DNA of 64,000 nt from Bog-756 sp963837805 (GCA_963837805.1 CAWIOU010000019.1:1-64000), one strand, 5' to 3'; shown: positions 20,779 through 30,327, numbered from the stretch's first letter. Translations and numbers: made by a program. Notes: generated from the letters alone by a model not told the origin.

Positions 20779-21840
20779 ATGTTTGAGCGTTTCACCGACC
20801 AGTCGAGACGGGTCCTCGTCCTGGCCCAGGAGGAGGCCCGATTACTCAACCACAGCTACATCGGCACCGAGCACATACTCCTCGGACTGATCAGTGCTGA
20901 AGACGGAGTTGCTTCGCACGTGCTCACCGAACTGGGTGCAACCCTGGCGGTAATCCGAGACCGGGTGGAAAAGACTATTGGCCTCACCGCCGGACAAGGC
21001 ACCGGATCACCTCCCTTCACCCCACGAGCGAAGAAGGTATTGGAGCTAGCTCTCAGGGAGTCGAACCAACTCGGACATACCAAAATCGGCACGGAGCACC
21101 TCCTCCTCGGTCTCATTCGGGAAGGGGAGGGCGTCGGCTGCCAGGCACTCGTGGGTCTCGGCGTCGAACTCAGCGAAGTACGTCAGCGAGTCATTCAACA
21201 TCTTGCGGAGACTGAGGGCGGACAAGGATCCCAGGAGCCGTCTCGTCGGATTTCGACTCCAGTAGGGAGCAGATCAGCAAAGGTGGTCACTTGCTCGTTC
21301 TGCGGCCTCGCTCCCCCGGAGTCGGGTCAAATGATCACTGGCAGTAACGCCTTCATCTGCGAGAACTGCATACGGCGTTGGTATATGCGCCTCGGTCCCC
21401 CATCGAACACCGTTCTTCCCGGTCGGCACTCGACCCCATTGATTGCACCTCCCACCGGATTTGAGCCAAAAGGAGCAGACGAAGCACGGGCCCAGATCAG
21501 AACAGCATTTGCGGCCAGCCGCACACCCGGCGATGACGGCCGATCGGTTCCGGCGGTGGAGAAGGGCGGTGATCTCGGTCCGACCCTCGCTCTGGCCAAC
21601 GAGCGTCACCGGGGCGTGATCGGCGACGGCCACGACGTCCTGGTCTCCGCCGACGAGATTCACTTCTACGATCAGGAACGGGCGCTCGTCTCGTTCTCCA
21701 TATTGATGGGGCAGCGATTGCTGTTAGGGGGCCAGCAAGGTGAGGCCCTGTTGATCAACGGAGAATGGAAAATGGCTCGCTCGACCTTCTGTCGGCTGAT
21801 GAACCTGGCCGGGATTGCGTGCCCTCCGGAAGCTGACTGA
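20779..21840 (+). CDS. Clp N-domain/ClpX-type zinc-finger chimera without AAA ATPase
   Basis: The 353-residue protein has two Clp_N repeats at about residues 4-67 and 79-142, each with the IGTEHxLLGL signature of ClpC N-domains. A C4 zinc finger of the ClpX zinc-binding type follows (C172, C175, C194, C197). An unrecognised beta-rich C-terminal domain spans about residues 278-353. There are no Walker motifs, so it cannot unfold proteins itself. It may be an adaptor or decoy that binds Clp substrates or adaptors. The gene is unbroken in an island otherwise full of frameshifts. Confidence 0.85.
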   Translation: MFERFTDQSRRVLVLAQEEARLLNHSYIGTEHILLGLISAEDGVASHVLTELGATLAVIRDRVEKTIGLTAGQGTGSPPFTPRAKKVLELALRESNQLGHTKIGTEHLLLGLIREGEGVGCQALVGLGVELSEVRQRVIQHLAETEGGQGSQEPSRRISTPVGSRSAKVVTCSFCGLAPPESGQMITGSNAFICENCIRRWYMRLGPPSNTVLPGRHSTPLIAPPTGFEPKGADEARAQIRTAFAASRTPGDDGRSVPAVEKGGDLGPTLALANERHRGVIGDGHDVLVSADEIHFYDQERALVSFSILMGQRLLLGGQQGEALLINGEWKMARSTFCRLMNLAGIACPPEAD

Positions 21841-21860
21841 GCGATCTCGGCGGTGGACGG

Positions 21861-21946
21861 ATGTTGTTATCCCCGATCACCGAGTGGCTGGTGTGAACGG
21901 CACCTGGCGGAGTCCCATGCAAAATCGAGTTCGTTAACGATGGGGG
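21861..21946 (+). repeat. Dispersed C-YP...RHL repeat, copy B
   Basis: This is the best-preserved copy. In frame from a GTG at 21853 it reads as GCCYPRSPSGWC, then ERHLAESH and SLTMG: a C...C..H...H layout like a tiny zinc knuckle. The frame runs on to 22074. CACCTGGCGGAGTCCCAT and CGTTAACGATGGGGG flank a variable centre, shared with copies at 18587 and 23339. Confidence 0.6.
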
Positions 21947-22141
21947 TGACGGAAAACCAAATCGAAGCTGCTTCTGCCATTGGCTGGAGTGTCCCTGCCA
22001 GGCCCGGCGTTCACATGGCGGCTGTAGACCGCCTCAGGCTGGCGGTTCCGTTGGTCCTCTGCGCTCAGGGCTAAAGCCCCATTTGGATTATGCCGACTCC
22101 TGGAAGGAGGGGGAGATGGATACAGCTAGGAGTCGGCGCAG

Positions 22142-23065
22142 ATGACGAACGAACCCAATCAGACCAATGGATGGTGGTTGGCGTCGGACGGCAGGCGGTA
22201 TCCGCCGGAACAACATCCTGATTACAGACCTCCAGAGCAGCCTGTAGCTCCTGACCTGTATCCGCTGGTCAGTCCTAGCGTTGCAGGTCTTCCGCTTTTG
22301 TCCCCAGGCCCTCCACAGCTGATCCCGCCTGGAATGCCTTCGGAACCCGGCCACTCGAACTGGAAATGGATAGTGGGAGCGGGAGTGGTGGTGGGAGCTT
22401 TGCTTCTCGTGGGTGGACTCGTGATGAGCCGAGGGTCCTCACGAAAGACCTCAGCTTCGCCCCCTCCCACGTCAAATACCGTCAATCCCATCCACGTTGC
22501 AGCAAGTCAATTCAAGCAATACGAATCTGAGTACGTTGCCAGCGTGCAGGCACCTGTCGCAGCCCTTACCGCCGACAACGCCGACATTACGAAAGAGGTT
22601 GATCGCATTTCGACCGACCAGACCACGTATCAGAACAATGAATTCGGCACAGGATGCAATGCCGCTGACTACACCAACTACTTGTCCTGTGTCTCACAGG
22701 AGCAGCAGACGGCTGCTGCTGCCCAAGCCGACGAGGCCGCCGCGATAGCGGCAGCGAAGAACGATCACAGTCAGGGAGAGGCTACCGATCAGCAAATGGA
22801 GAATGTCATCAGCACATTTGTGCAGCAACTTGATTCACTCGTCTGGTCCACATCAACGAGTCGTCAGGACGCAGCGCAGCTGGCTCAGAGTTTGACCAAC
22901 CTCCGCACCGATTACGGCCAGGAGGCCACCGACCAACTCGATGGTCTCCCGCTCACCCAGGACAATCAGGCGATGAGCAATGACGGTTCCGACATTCAGA
23001 CGGAAGCCATCAATCTGTCGACGGCGCTTGGGATACCGCCTCCTTCATCGCCCCCGACGACGTAG
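22142..23065 (+). CDS. Single-pass membrane protein with DUF2510-like N-terminal motif
   Basis: The 307-residue protein opens with GWWLASDGRRYPPEQHP, close to the tryptophan motif of DUF2510-type proteins. A proline-rich stretch, one transmembrane helix (about residues 77-97) and an extracytoplasmic helical region rich in Gln, Asp, Ala and Thr follow. Two cysteines (in TGCNAADYTNYLSC) could form a disulfide. TAGGAG about ten bases before ATG 22142 supports the start. Its role is unknown, and the helical outer part could form a coiled coil. Confidence 0.65.
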   Translation: MTNEPNQTNGWWLASDGRRYPPEQHPDYRPPEQPVAPDLYPLVSPSVAGLPLLSPGPPQLIPPGMPSEPGHSNWKWIVGAGVVVGALLLVGGLVMSRGSSRKTSASPPPTSNTVNPIHVAASQFKQYESEYVASVQAPVAALTADNADITKEVDRISTDQTTYQNNEFGTGCNAADYTNYLSCVSQEQQTAAAAQADEAAAIAAAKNDHSQGEATDQQMENVISTFVQQLDSLVWSTSTSRQDAAQLAQSLTNLRTDYGQEATDQLDGLPLTQDNQAMSNDGSDIQTEAINLSTALGIPPPSSPPTT

Positions 23066-23338
23066 GGCCACCTGGGAGCGCCGTTCTCGCTCAGATGCCT
23101 AGCGATCCTGTCCGATGTTCATCAACTCTGCGTTGGTACCAACTTCCTGGTGGACAGGACCCGATCTTCCTTTTCGACCACTTGGCTCAGCTGGGCCGTA
23201 CGGTCGACGGAGGGTTATTTGGAGACGCTGATGAGCACTGGCGAGAGCACGATGATTTGGGGATGGCCCTGCTGCGTGCGTTCCGCCATCCGGGATCACG
23301 CTATCGGACAGGCTGGCCAAGCGATCCGTGACGGCAAT

Positions 23339-23422
23339 GTGATTATCCGCTTCAGCCTGCAGGCACCCGGAATCGACACCTGCCCGAGTCCCATCCGTCG
23401 TCAGGATCGTTAACGATGGGGG
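23339..23422 (+). repeat. Dispersed C-YP...RHL repeat, copy C
   Basis: This copy lies in the gap 23066-23593, where I see no convincing gene. One frame reads as CDYPLQPAG, then RHLPESH and SLTMGG. It shares GAGTCCCATC and CGTTAACGATGGGGG with copy B at the same spacing. All three copies point the same way. Confidence 0.55.
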
Positions 23423-23593
23423 GGCCCACAGATGGCCAACACAACGTGGTCACCTATGCAGAGGCTTTGCCATCGATCACAACTGAGACGTCACGGACTT
23501 GGTTGATCGTTCTCGGCATCTTGAGGCAAGACTAAAGGGCAGCGGCAAACCGGCCGCCCACTCCCCGTCCTCCGTTCAAATGAGGGCCATGCG

Positions 23594-24788
23594 TCAAGAG
23601 GCGGGGCCACTCTCTATCAAAGTCTTGGGTGCGGATCCAGCCTCGGAAGATCCCACTGCCGTACAGGAATAGGCGGGCGTGCAAGTGACACCCTGCATGA
23701 GGTTCGTCACGCTTCCCTTCGGATTTGGACTAGGGATCTTCGACCAGTCGTGGCCGTTCCATGACTCGACCAAGGTCTGGATATCGGTGCCATTGAATGA
23801 GGACCCCACCGCAGTGCACAAGGCGGCACTTGCGCAAGCAACACTTGCGAAGGCCGTATGGTCCTTTCCCGGAGGTCCTGGCTGTTTCGTCCAATGAGAT
23901 CCGTTCCAAGATTCGACCGATGTATTGCTCACGACAAGGCAACTGACCGCGGTCGGCGCAGGAGATTCCAACCGGAGAACCGAACGGAGCGGTGGCGGGA
24001 CTGTGGATGATGGACCACGTTGTTCCGTTCCAGCTCTCAACAAACATACCGATCTCTGAACTACCCACAGCCTTGCAGTTTCGGGTACTCACACACGAGA
24101 CGCTCTGAAGGTACGAACTGGGAACTCCCGTGGTTTGAACAGGGCTTGGAGTCGGCACGGTCTTCCACGTCGAGCCGTTCCATGACTCGGCAAGGCTTTC
24201 ATCATCGTGACCACCCAGAGCCTGATAGCCCACTGCCATGCAGCTATTCGACGTCAGGCAGGAGACTCCGTTGAGGCCGGTCCTACCTCCGATGCCATTT
24301 GGGCTTGGAACAGTCTTCCAGACAGTCCCGTTCCACGACTCGACAAGAGTTTGAACGCCATCTGGGATGTTCGACGAGCCAACCGCAAAACACGAATCGG
24401 CGCTGGGGCACGAGACATCGTTGAGAACTGGGCCTTCTGCTCCCTTCGGCACTGGTGCGTTGGCGAGCGACCACTTCGTGCCGTTGAACCACTCGGCAAT
24501 CGTCCCACCGGAAGTTCCGCCCACTGCCATGCATCTGGAGGCGCTGAAGCACGACACGCCATTCAGGGAGTTCCAGGTGGTACTCGGGTTCGGGCTCTTG
24601 ACGATGGCCCACGAAGTCGTTGTTGCCCCTGCCGATCTAAGAGCTACGGCCGTAGCGCCGACCATCCCGATTACGAGAACAACGCTTGCGACGATTGGCG
24701 TCGGTGGTCTCCGGCACCTTTGACCTGCCAGCCCCAACAACCTCAGAATCGCACTCAAAGTGTTCCGCCTCCTCGCCGTTGATGCCAT
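23594..24788 (-). pseudogene. Secreted 'VSC...AVG/ESWNG' repeat protein, one frameshift
   Basis: ATG 24788 opens an Arg-rich N-terminus and a hydrophobic signal/anchor (VVLVIGMVGATAVAL). About seven tandem repeats follow, built on G-V-S-C-x5-C-x-A-V-G-S and E-S-W-N-G-x-x-W. Each repeat has two cysteines, suggesting disulfide-bonded propeller blades. Such proteins are abundant in actinobacterial surface proteomes, with unknown ligands. A one-base shift near 23965 splits the fifth repeat; the rest continues to TGA at 23594. The total length is one base over a multiple of three. Confidence 0.75.
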
Positions 24789-24890
24789 CGCTGCATTCGA
24801 AATGTAGCCGCTGCTTAAAGCGGGAAGCAGGACAAACACTCTAAGTGATGGCCAGAACACTCCCTGTCCGGAGTAGCCACCCGGAGATGG

Positions 24891-25366
24891 TTAAGAGATC
24901 ACAAGCGTGATCACCGCAGTCGCCGACTGCCCTCCGTGCCTCTTCGCCTCACATACCCGCACGGTGAAATGGAAGGTCCCTTTCTGTGTCGGTGTCCCTG
25001 AGAGCAGCCCATAGCCCTTGAGGACCAGCCCCTTAGGCAGCGTCCCGGCTGATTTCACCACAGTCCACGAGTAGGGCGGAGTCCCGCCGATGGCTGAGAG
25101 TGTGACCGAGTAGTACTTCCCCGTCTTTCCACTCGGAAGTGTCGTGCTGGTTACATGAAGGCCCAGCACCTTCAGGGTGAAGCTCTGCGTGGCGTTGGGA
25201 GCGACTCCGTTCTTAGCCGTGAAGGTGATGTGGAAGGTGCCCGTCACAGTCGGCGTGCCGTGGAGCTTGCCCCCAGTGAAGGTCACGCCTTTGGGCAAGG
25301 CACCAGACTCAGAGACGGTTGGCAGCCGGCTAACCGGTAGTTTCGGAGTGAATGTGGCGGGTCAGC
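24891..25366 (-). pseudogene. Ig-like (He_PIG) domain protein, C-terminal remnant
   Basis: Two putative-Ig modules are visible, with the hallmark GALPKGVTFTGGKLHGTPT...GTFHITFTA and GTLPKGLVLKGYGLLSGTP...GTFHFTVRV (in parts). The frame is closed by a TGA just upstream at 25364-25366, without start codon or signal peptide. It is therefore the tail of a larger surface adhesin-like gene. A second such remnant lies at 31591-31790. Bases 25367-25708 upstream hold nothing I can recognise. Confidence 0.65.
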
Positions 25367-25708
25367 GATCCCATGCACGGGGCTCAATGCGGGAGAGCAG
25401 GCAGCCATGAGCGCTCATGGTGCAACCTGCATTCCGAACAACTGAAGTTCCGCTCCTGAATATTTCGGCAGCGCTCCCCGGTATACCCAGTGCGCAGCGA
25501 TTCCGATTACGGGGCGGACTGGGAACCCTCAGGCTGTCACGGCGAACAGCTTTCAGGTCGCTGGTATGCCGTTGAGTCCGTGCTCGCTTTGGTCCGCCAC
25601 AGTCGATCCGTGAGGAGTAGCACCGAGGTCATGGAGCGGGTCTCTTCGATAGACGACTTAACGATAGCCGGTTGTTGTCATCCACCGAAAAGGCTGTTAG
25701 CCAGACAC

Positions 25709-26576
25709 TTAGGTGATGGCGACCCCGGTTGAGCCGCTGCCGACCTTCACCGTCTTCACCACCGCGTTGGTGGAGGTGTTGATCACGCTCACCACGTTGG
25801 AGCCGTTGGTAACGTAGGCGTCGTTCCCACTGGGGGTGATGGCGAGCCCGAATGGAAAGCCGCCGACCCTCACCGTCTTCACGACCGTGTTGGTGGAGGT
25901 GTTGATCACGCTCACGGTGTTGGAGTCGTTGGTCACATAGGCGTCGATTCCATTGGGGGTGATGGCGACCCCGGATGGCCCGGCTCCGACCTTCACCGTC
26001 TTCACCACCCGGTTGGTGGAGATCTTGATGACGCTCACGGTGTACGAGGCGAAGTTTCCGACGTAGGCGTCGCTCCCATTAGGGGTGATGGCGACCCCGA
26101 ATGGCTGGATGCCGACCTTCACCGTCTTCACCACCGTGTTGGTTGAGGTGTTGATGACGCTCACGGTGTTGGAGTCGAGGTTGGTCACGTAGGCATCGTT
26201 CCCATTGGGGGTGATGGCGACCCAGATTGGGTAGCTGCCGACCCTCACCGTCTTCACCACCCCGTTGGTGGAGGTGTTGATGACGCTCACGGTGTCGGAA
26301 CTGGCGTTGGTCACGTAGAGCGTCGCCCCCATTGGTGGCGACCCCGAATGGCTGGCTTCCGACCCTCACCGTCTTCACCACCGCGTTAGTGGAGGTGTTG
26401 ATGACGCTCACGGTGTTCGAGAGTTCGTTGGTCACGTAGGCGTAAGAGATTGCCGAGGCAGCCGCATGTGGGGCTCCGACGGTCGTCAATGCAACGGCGA
26501 CGAGTCCGGCTGCACCGACCGCAGTACCCAACCACATCGCCAGGCGGGACAATCGAGACCTAACGACCTGCGCCAT
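25709..26576 (-). pseudogene. Secreted YVTN beta-propeller repeat protein, one frameshift
   Basis: ATG 26576 starts a signal peptide (WLGTAVGAAGLVAVALTTVG) followed by six 43-residue blades. These have AYVTN, TVSVINTSTN, VVKTVRVG and GVAITPNG in each. The YVTN fold is typical of surface-layer and secreted proteins that bind partners. The blades are nearly identical in DNA as well as protein, so copy number could change by recombination. Near 26330 the second blade has lost six bases and gained one relative to its neighbours, which shifts the frame. Confidence 0.8.
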
Positions 26577-27076
26577 GCCAACACCGCCTTTTCGCCGATG
26601 ACCTCGCCAGGCCTTCAAGGACGTGGAACCCGAACGGAGGGACCCTAACCTATGGGGGCCGTCCTGTGCCGATGGCAACCTCGTCTAGTCCGAAAGGGCC
26701 TGGTTGCGGGGCACCTCCCGCCTTACCGACATCGGGCCGCTGGCTACGGAAGTGGTTCCGAAACCGTGCGCCCCTCGGCTGGGAGCCGATGGATGAAGAA
26801 CCGGAGCCTGGTTCCGAATGAGTCACGACGGTGCGTCCAGCCGGATGGCGATCCCGGGCCAATCCGGCCAGTAGGCGGGATTCAGCTAGGCATGAGCGTC
26901 GGGCGATGCGCGGTGATGTACAGGGCTGCTGAGCAGGGACTTCCCAAAATCGCAGACAGGTCACGCAACATGGGGTCGGAAAAGATTAGACGCAGATTAG
27001 ACACGGACGGCTATTTGTCACACCCGGTAAGTACCCTCCGATCACCGTCACCGTGACGGCGAAAGGAAGCTGCGCC
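26577..27076. other. Intergenic region with tandem AGATTAGAC and a palindrome
   Basis: No gene is recognisable over most of this stretch. Near its right end, AGATTAGAC occurs twice (26983-26991 and 26994-27002). CCGTCAC-C-GTGACGG at 27045-27059 forms a perfect palindrome directly before the ribosome binding site of the 49-residue gene. These could be an operator and promoter region. Confidence 0.4.
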
Positions 27077-27226
27077 ATGACCCCCGAACTGTCCAATGAT
27101 CTCACAGACATCAGCGCCCACGTCGAGCATGTTGCCATCAATAACCCGGCTGGGTCCGATCTCAATATTCTGGCCCACGCCATTCACAATCTCTCCAAGG
27201 TCATCGAGAGACTCGCAGACGGCTAG
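27077..27226 (+). CDS. Small acidic-to-neutral helical protein, 49 residues
   Basis: ATG 27077 is preceded by GAAAGGAAG at 27061-27069, a good ribosome binding site. The 49-residue product (TPELSNDLTDISAHVEHV and LAHAIHNLSKVIERLADG) is strongly amphipathic and has no membrane segment. A conserved hairpin (27238-27284) follows 11 bases after the stop. I recognise no family. The quality of the start signals makes this a credible gene despite its size. Confidence 0.55.
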   Translation: MTPELSNDLTDISAHVEHVAINNPAGSDLNILAHAIHNLSKVIERLADG

Positions 27227-27237
27227 GTGTCGGAAGT

Positions 27238-27284
27238 GCCGGCCCCGGAGCGCAGGTGGCGGAACCCCGCTCGACGGGGCCGGC
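27238..27284 (+). repeat. Covarying hairpin repeat, copy R1
   Basis: The outer stem GCCGGCCCCG/CGGGGCCGGC is perfect, as is the inner stem GAGCG/CGCTC. A conserved GA bulge sits on the 3' side and the loop carries GGTGGCGGAACCC. GGCGAAGG follows. Copies R2 and R3 keep the loop and bulge while stem bases change in pairs. It lies just after the 49-residue gene. Confidence 0.75.
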
Positions 27285-27375
27285 CGGCGAAGGCCATAGC
27301 TGCTCGACCACGATTATGAGGGACCATGACCACTTTGCTCTACGATGAGTCAACACTCACAGAGGGGTAGAGGCG

Positions 27376-27816
27376 ATGCAGAAGCTGACGAGGATAGCCC
27401 TTCCGGTGGTCGTTATTGCGGCCGTGGCGTTGGTCGGCTTGTCTCCCGAAGCAAGTTCAGCCGCTACTTCTCAAGCCAGGACGAGGGTCACCTGCAGTTC
27501 GATAAGCGGTATCTTTCAGCCCGGTCAAAAGCTCACACTCAGTGGATGCACCGGTGCCACCGGCGGATCTGGAACAACTGCCGCCCCGTTCTTCACCCCA
27601 AGCACTATCCAATGGAAGAGCGGCGCCACGACGACGGTGACATTCAATCCGTGGGTGCAACTCCATGCGACCAGCACATGTCCTAACCAGACAGCGTTAA
27701 GGGATGGTCGTGTGAAGAGCACTACATTGAAGGGCATCACACTCCACTTCTGGGCAGACTTCTGCCTCCGTGGGAATCGCGTAAGTCTGGTGCCCGGAAC
27801 GTTGATGGACTTCTAG
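27376..27816 (+). CDS. Secreted hypothetical protein, 146 residues
   Basis: AGAGGCG precedes ATG 27376. The N-terminus is a clear signal peptide (LTRIALPVVVIAAVALVGL, then an Ala-rich cleavage region). The mature part is beta-rich with four cysteines (VTCSS, LSGCTGATG, STCPNQ and DFCLRG), probably two disulfides, and no known domain. The frame is uninterrupted and its last bases overlap the end of the convergent protease gene by four bases. Confidence 0.68.
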   Translation: MQKLTRIALPVVVIAAVALVGLSPEASSAATSQARTRVTCSSISGIFQPGQKLTLSGCTGATGGSGTTAAPFFTPSTIQWKSGATTTVTFNPWVQLHATSTCPNQTALRDGRVKSTTLKGITLHFWADFCLRGNRVSLVPGTLMDF

Positions 27817-28815
27817 TAACCGCAAGTGGATCCGCCGACTACGACGCCCCAGCCGGGCCCGGCGATGTTCACCGACCCGAGGGGCAATGGGTGGCGCTGC
27901 TCAATCACGGGGTTCCAGGTGATAGTTGCGATCGAATCATCATCTCGAGTTAGCGTTGTTGCCGGAGTCGACTCGTCACCGAGGACTGGCACCGACCCGT
28001 TTTCAATGGCCTCAGCCACGGTCATTCTGGTCCCTTCGACGGGAATCTCGAGTTCTATAAGTCCGGCGCTCAGGGCGCAATAAGCCGTCGCAGGGATTCC
28101 ATCGCTCGCTGTCATTCCTGTAGAGACAACGCCGATGACCCGGCCAGCGACACTGATGACAGGGCCACCGCTCATCCCAGGCGGGTACAGCGCACCAGTG
28201 CGGAACGAAGGGAAGGTGACCAAAGAACTGTCACGTCGGGACTCGTGCACTTCCTCGATGCGCCCTCGTGAGGTGCAGAGTGCGACGGATCCGGTTGCTT
28301 TTGTTTCGACCGCCCTGCCGACCTCTATCTTGGGATACCCGACAGAAAGACAGTTCTCACCAAGCACGGGTGGCTCAAGGCCCAGCCGCATGATCCGAGG
28401 AGGCGCCACGTTCTCATGTAGCTCAGCAACCATGATCGCTACGTCTGACGAGGGCACTCGACCGCCGCGAAAAGCCATGCCTACGACCCAGCAAAATGTT
28501 AGGGATAGTTCACGGCCCGGCTGTAGACGATCGGGGAAGCCAACAGCCAGTCCTCCCTCTTTCATATTCATCAACGTTGTGTCGAGCCGTTACGAGGATC
28601 GGATGCCCTCGATCGACTTGGCCCACGACGAAGGCCGTGCCGAGGCCATTGGCAACGGGCCCGTACCCCGGACGATGTACAAGCGGTACAACCCCAGGCG
28701 CCATCAGCGCCCGCGCGTCTCCCTCTAGGGCAATGAAATCGCTCTCTGTGATTGAGATCGGAATTCCGGGAAGGGTGCCCTCAGGGGTCATAGATCGAAT
28801 CGTAAACCCAAACAT
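27813..28815 (-). pseudogene. Trypsin-like serine protease, frameshifted, no signal peptide
   Basis: Two frames join near 28545. The first, from ATG 28815, holds GTAFVVG and the His in VTARHNVDE. The second holds the Asp in PSSDVAIMV and the Ser nucleophile in PPGMSGGPV. The order His-Asp-Ser and the GxSGGP motif place it in the chymotrypsin/HtrA-like fold without a PDZ domain. No signal peptide or transmembrane helix is visible, so it would act inside the cell. A second protease of the same kind is at 30795. Confidence 0.75.
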
Positions 28816-29140
28816 ACGTTCGACGCTGAGCTACAACACGTCCTCGGGTTCGACGGCACGTCGCTACAGGGCAGATTGCGCCCGACCCGGAGATTGCTCG
28901 GCGATCACGCTGCAGACACCCCACCGCACAAGAGCCCTGCAAACCTCACACTGAGCGAGGCCGGCATCTATGGGCTCAGGAATCTCGTTGCCCAACGCAA
29001 CGAAGCCCCGTGGTCGGTTGGCTCGGATTGAAAGTCCGTCGGGGGCGCGGCAGACGGGGCAACCGAAGTGGTCGAATCCGTCACTGTGCATGACAAAAGG
29101 TTATGGCGGCAATCGGTCAAACGGGTGGATTCCCGAGGTC

Positions 29141-29187
29141 GCCGGGCCCGGAACTCGGTGGCGGAACCCAGTTCGACGGGCCCCGGC
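29141..29187 (+). repeat. Covarying hairpin repeat, copy R2
   Basis: The stem GCCGGGCCCG pairs with CGGGCCCCGGC (one extra C) and the inner stem GAACT pairs with AGTTC. Two of the inner pairs differ from R1 on both sides. The loop GGTGGCGGAACCC and GA bulge are unchanged, and CGGCGAAGG follows. It ends 66 bases before the start of the first Cys/His-rich gene. Confidence 0.75.
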
Positions 29188-29252
29188 CGGCGAAGGTTGC
29201 GGCCAGTGGGTAGCCCTGAGCGCAGGTCACTCTCTCGCCCTACCGTGGGCCC

Positions 29253-29540
29253 GTGGAGCACTACGCCAACTGCTTCAGCCTTCGCTCGGGGCACTGTTTT
29301 CGGATGATTCAGGCCGAGAATGGCACAGGGCATGCCCAGCGTTGCCCGTACGCTACGATCTGGCGTGGTCGGTGCAAGGACAACGCTGGCAAGTGGCATA
29401 CGATCGTGGCCTGCGACGGTCACCGAGCCGACCTGAGCGAGGTCCGGAGGATCAGCGTGTTCTGGGCCGCTCCGCTCAGGGCTGCCCTGGATCGACGGAC
29501 CATCGTTTCTTCATCGACAGAAAGACGGCGGCGAGGATGA
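29253..29540 (+). CDS. Cys/His-rich small protein, paralog 1
   Basis: From GTG 29253 the product begins VEHYANCFSLRSGHCFR. It carries GTGHAQRCPY, WRGRCKDNAGKWH and ACDGHRAD. The spaced Cys and His residues suggest a single zinc-binding domain of about 60 residues. The second copy at 32413 is about 70 percent identical over this part and ends near RIG, so the extra tail here may be due to a lost stop. I recognise no named family. Confidence 0.6.
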   Translation: MEHYANCFSLRSGHCFRMIQAENGTGHAQRCPYATIWRGRCKDNAGKWHTIVACDGHRADLSEVRRISVFWAAPLRAALDRRTIVSSSTERRRRG

Positions 29541-29573
29541 TGCCGGGGAGCCAGAAGAACCAATACCCGACGA

Positions 29574-30167
29574 TCATGCCGAGCGATCACAACCACCTTG
29601 CACCAGTCGACAGGCCCGGCGAACGCGTGCGACCTGCACGACCGAATAGATGACAAACGCGAGCCCGCCCGCCAGCACAACTAGGAGGATCAGCCCCTGC
29701 TCCCCGAAGATGTCCGCTCCCATCGAGTCGAACAGTAGCCGGATCAGGGGCCGGTTCGCGGCTGGTAGTGCGGTCAGCCGTGCATCGTGTGAAGTAGCTG
29801 CGGAAAGTAGTTCGCCGCGAGACCGGTCAGAAAGCCGGCCGGGACACTCTGCAACTGATTCAGCGCCCACCCGATCACCGTCCTCGACGGTTCGGGCATC
29901 TTCGTGACGGCCCGAATCGTGTCCGACGGCGCCCCGAATCTGCGCCGCCTGGTCGCCTTCGATGCCGGGGGCACCGTCGTCGAGGAACCTGACGACGGCC
30001 GTCACGACGACCTCGATTTGCTGCCCTTCCTCGACGGTCAGCACGTAGTCGGGAAAGACGATCATCGCCGCCTGGCCCTGCACCACCGTCGCGTCCTGCG
30101 CGCTTCCGAACCCGATCCTGCTGCCAAAACCGCCCCTTGGACTGAATCCGTTGTCGAATCCGCTCAC
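29574..30167 (-). CDS. Hypothetical membrane protein, possible internal frame swap
   Basis: The N-terminus is Gly/Phe-rich (GFSPRGGFGSRIGFG), followed by VQGQAAMIVFPDYVLTVEEG. The C-terminus has one strong transmembrane helix (GLILLVVLAGGLAFVIYSVV). The middle of the open frame is unusually Arg/Asp/Glu-rich. The alternative frame over 29774-29974 (KMPEPSRTVIGWALNQLQS) looks more protein-like, so two compensating shifts are possible. It lies among protease and Cys/His-rich genes. Function unknown. Confidence 0.5.
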   Translation of the reverse strand: MSGFDNGFSPRGGFGSRIGFGSAQDATVVQGQAAMIVFPDYVLTVEEGQQIEVVVTAVVRFLDDGAPGIEGDQAAQIRGAVGHDSGRHEDARTVEDGDRVGAESVAECPGRLSDRSRGELLSAATSHDARLTALPAANRPLIRLLFDSMGADIFGEQGLILLVVLAGGLAFVIYSVVQVARVRRACRLVQGGCDRSA

Positions 30168-30281
30168 TTACTTGCCTCTCGTCCCCTCTGGCTTGACGCC
30201 TTGGTGCGCCGGGTCCGCGCCCCTCATGGCAAACGAACCCGGCTAGACAGAGCATCGACGCAGCTAGCGACGACCTTTAGA

Positions 30282-30327
30282 GCCGGGCCCGGAACTCGGT
30301 GGCGGAACCCAGCTCGACGGGCCCGGC
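30282..30327 (+). repeat. Covarying hairpin repeat, copy R3
   Basis: The outer stem GCCGGGCCCG/CGGGCCCGGC is perfect. The inner stem GAACT/AGCTC has one mismatch. The loop GGTGGCGGAACCC and the GA bulge match R1 and R2, and GGGAAGG follows. It lies 34 bases before the start of the gene at 30361. Confidence 0.75.

Noticed and set aside
23095..23331. Small open frames on both strands after the 22142 gene
   Set aside because: Neither has a ribosome binding site or protein-like composition.
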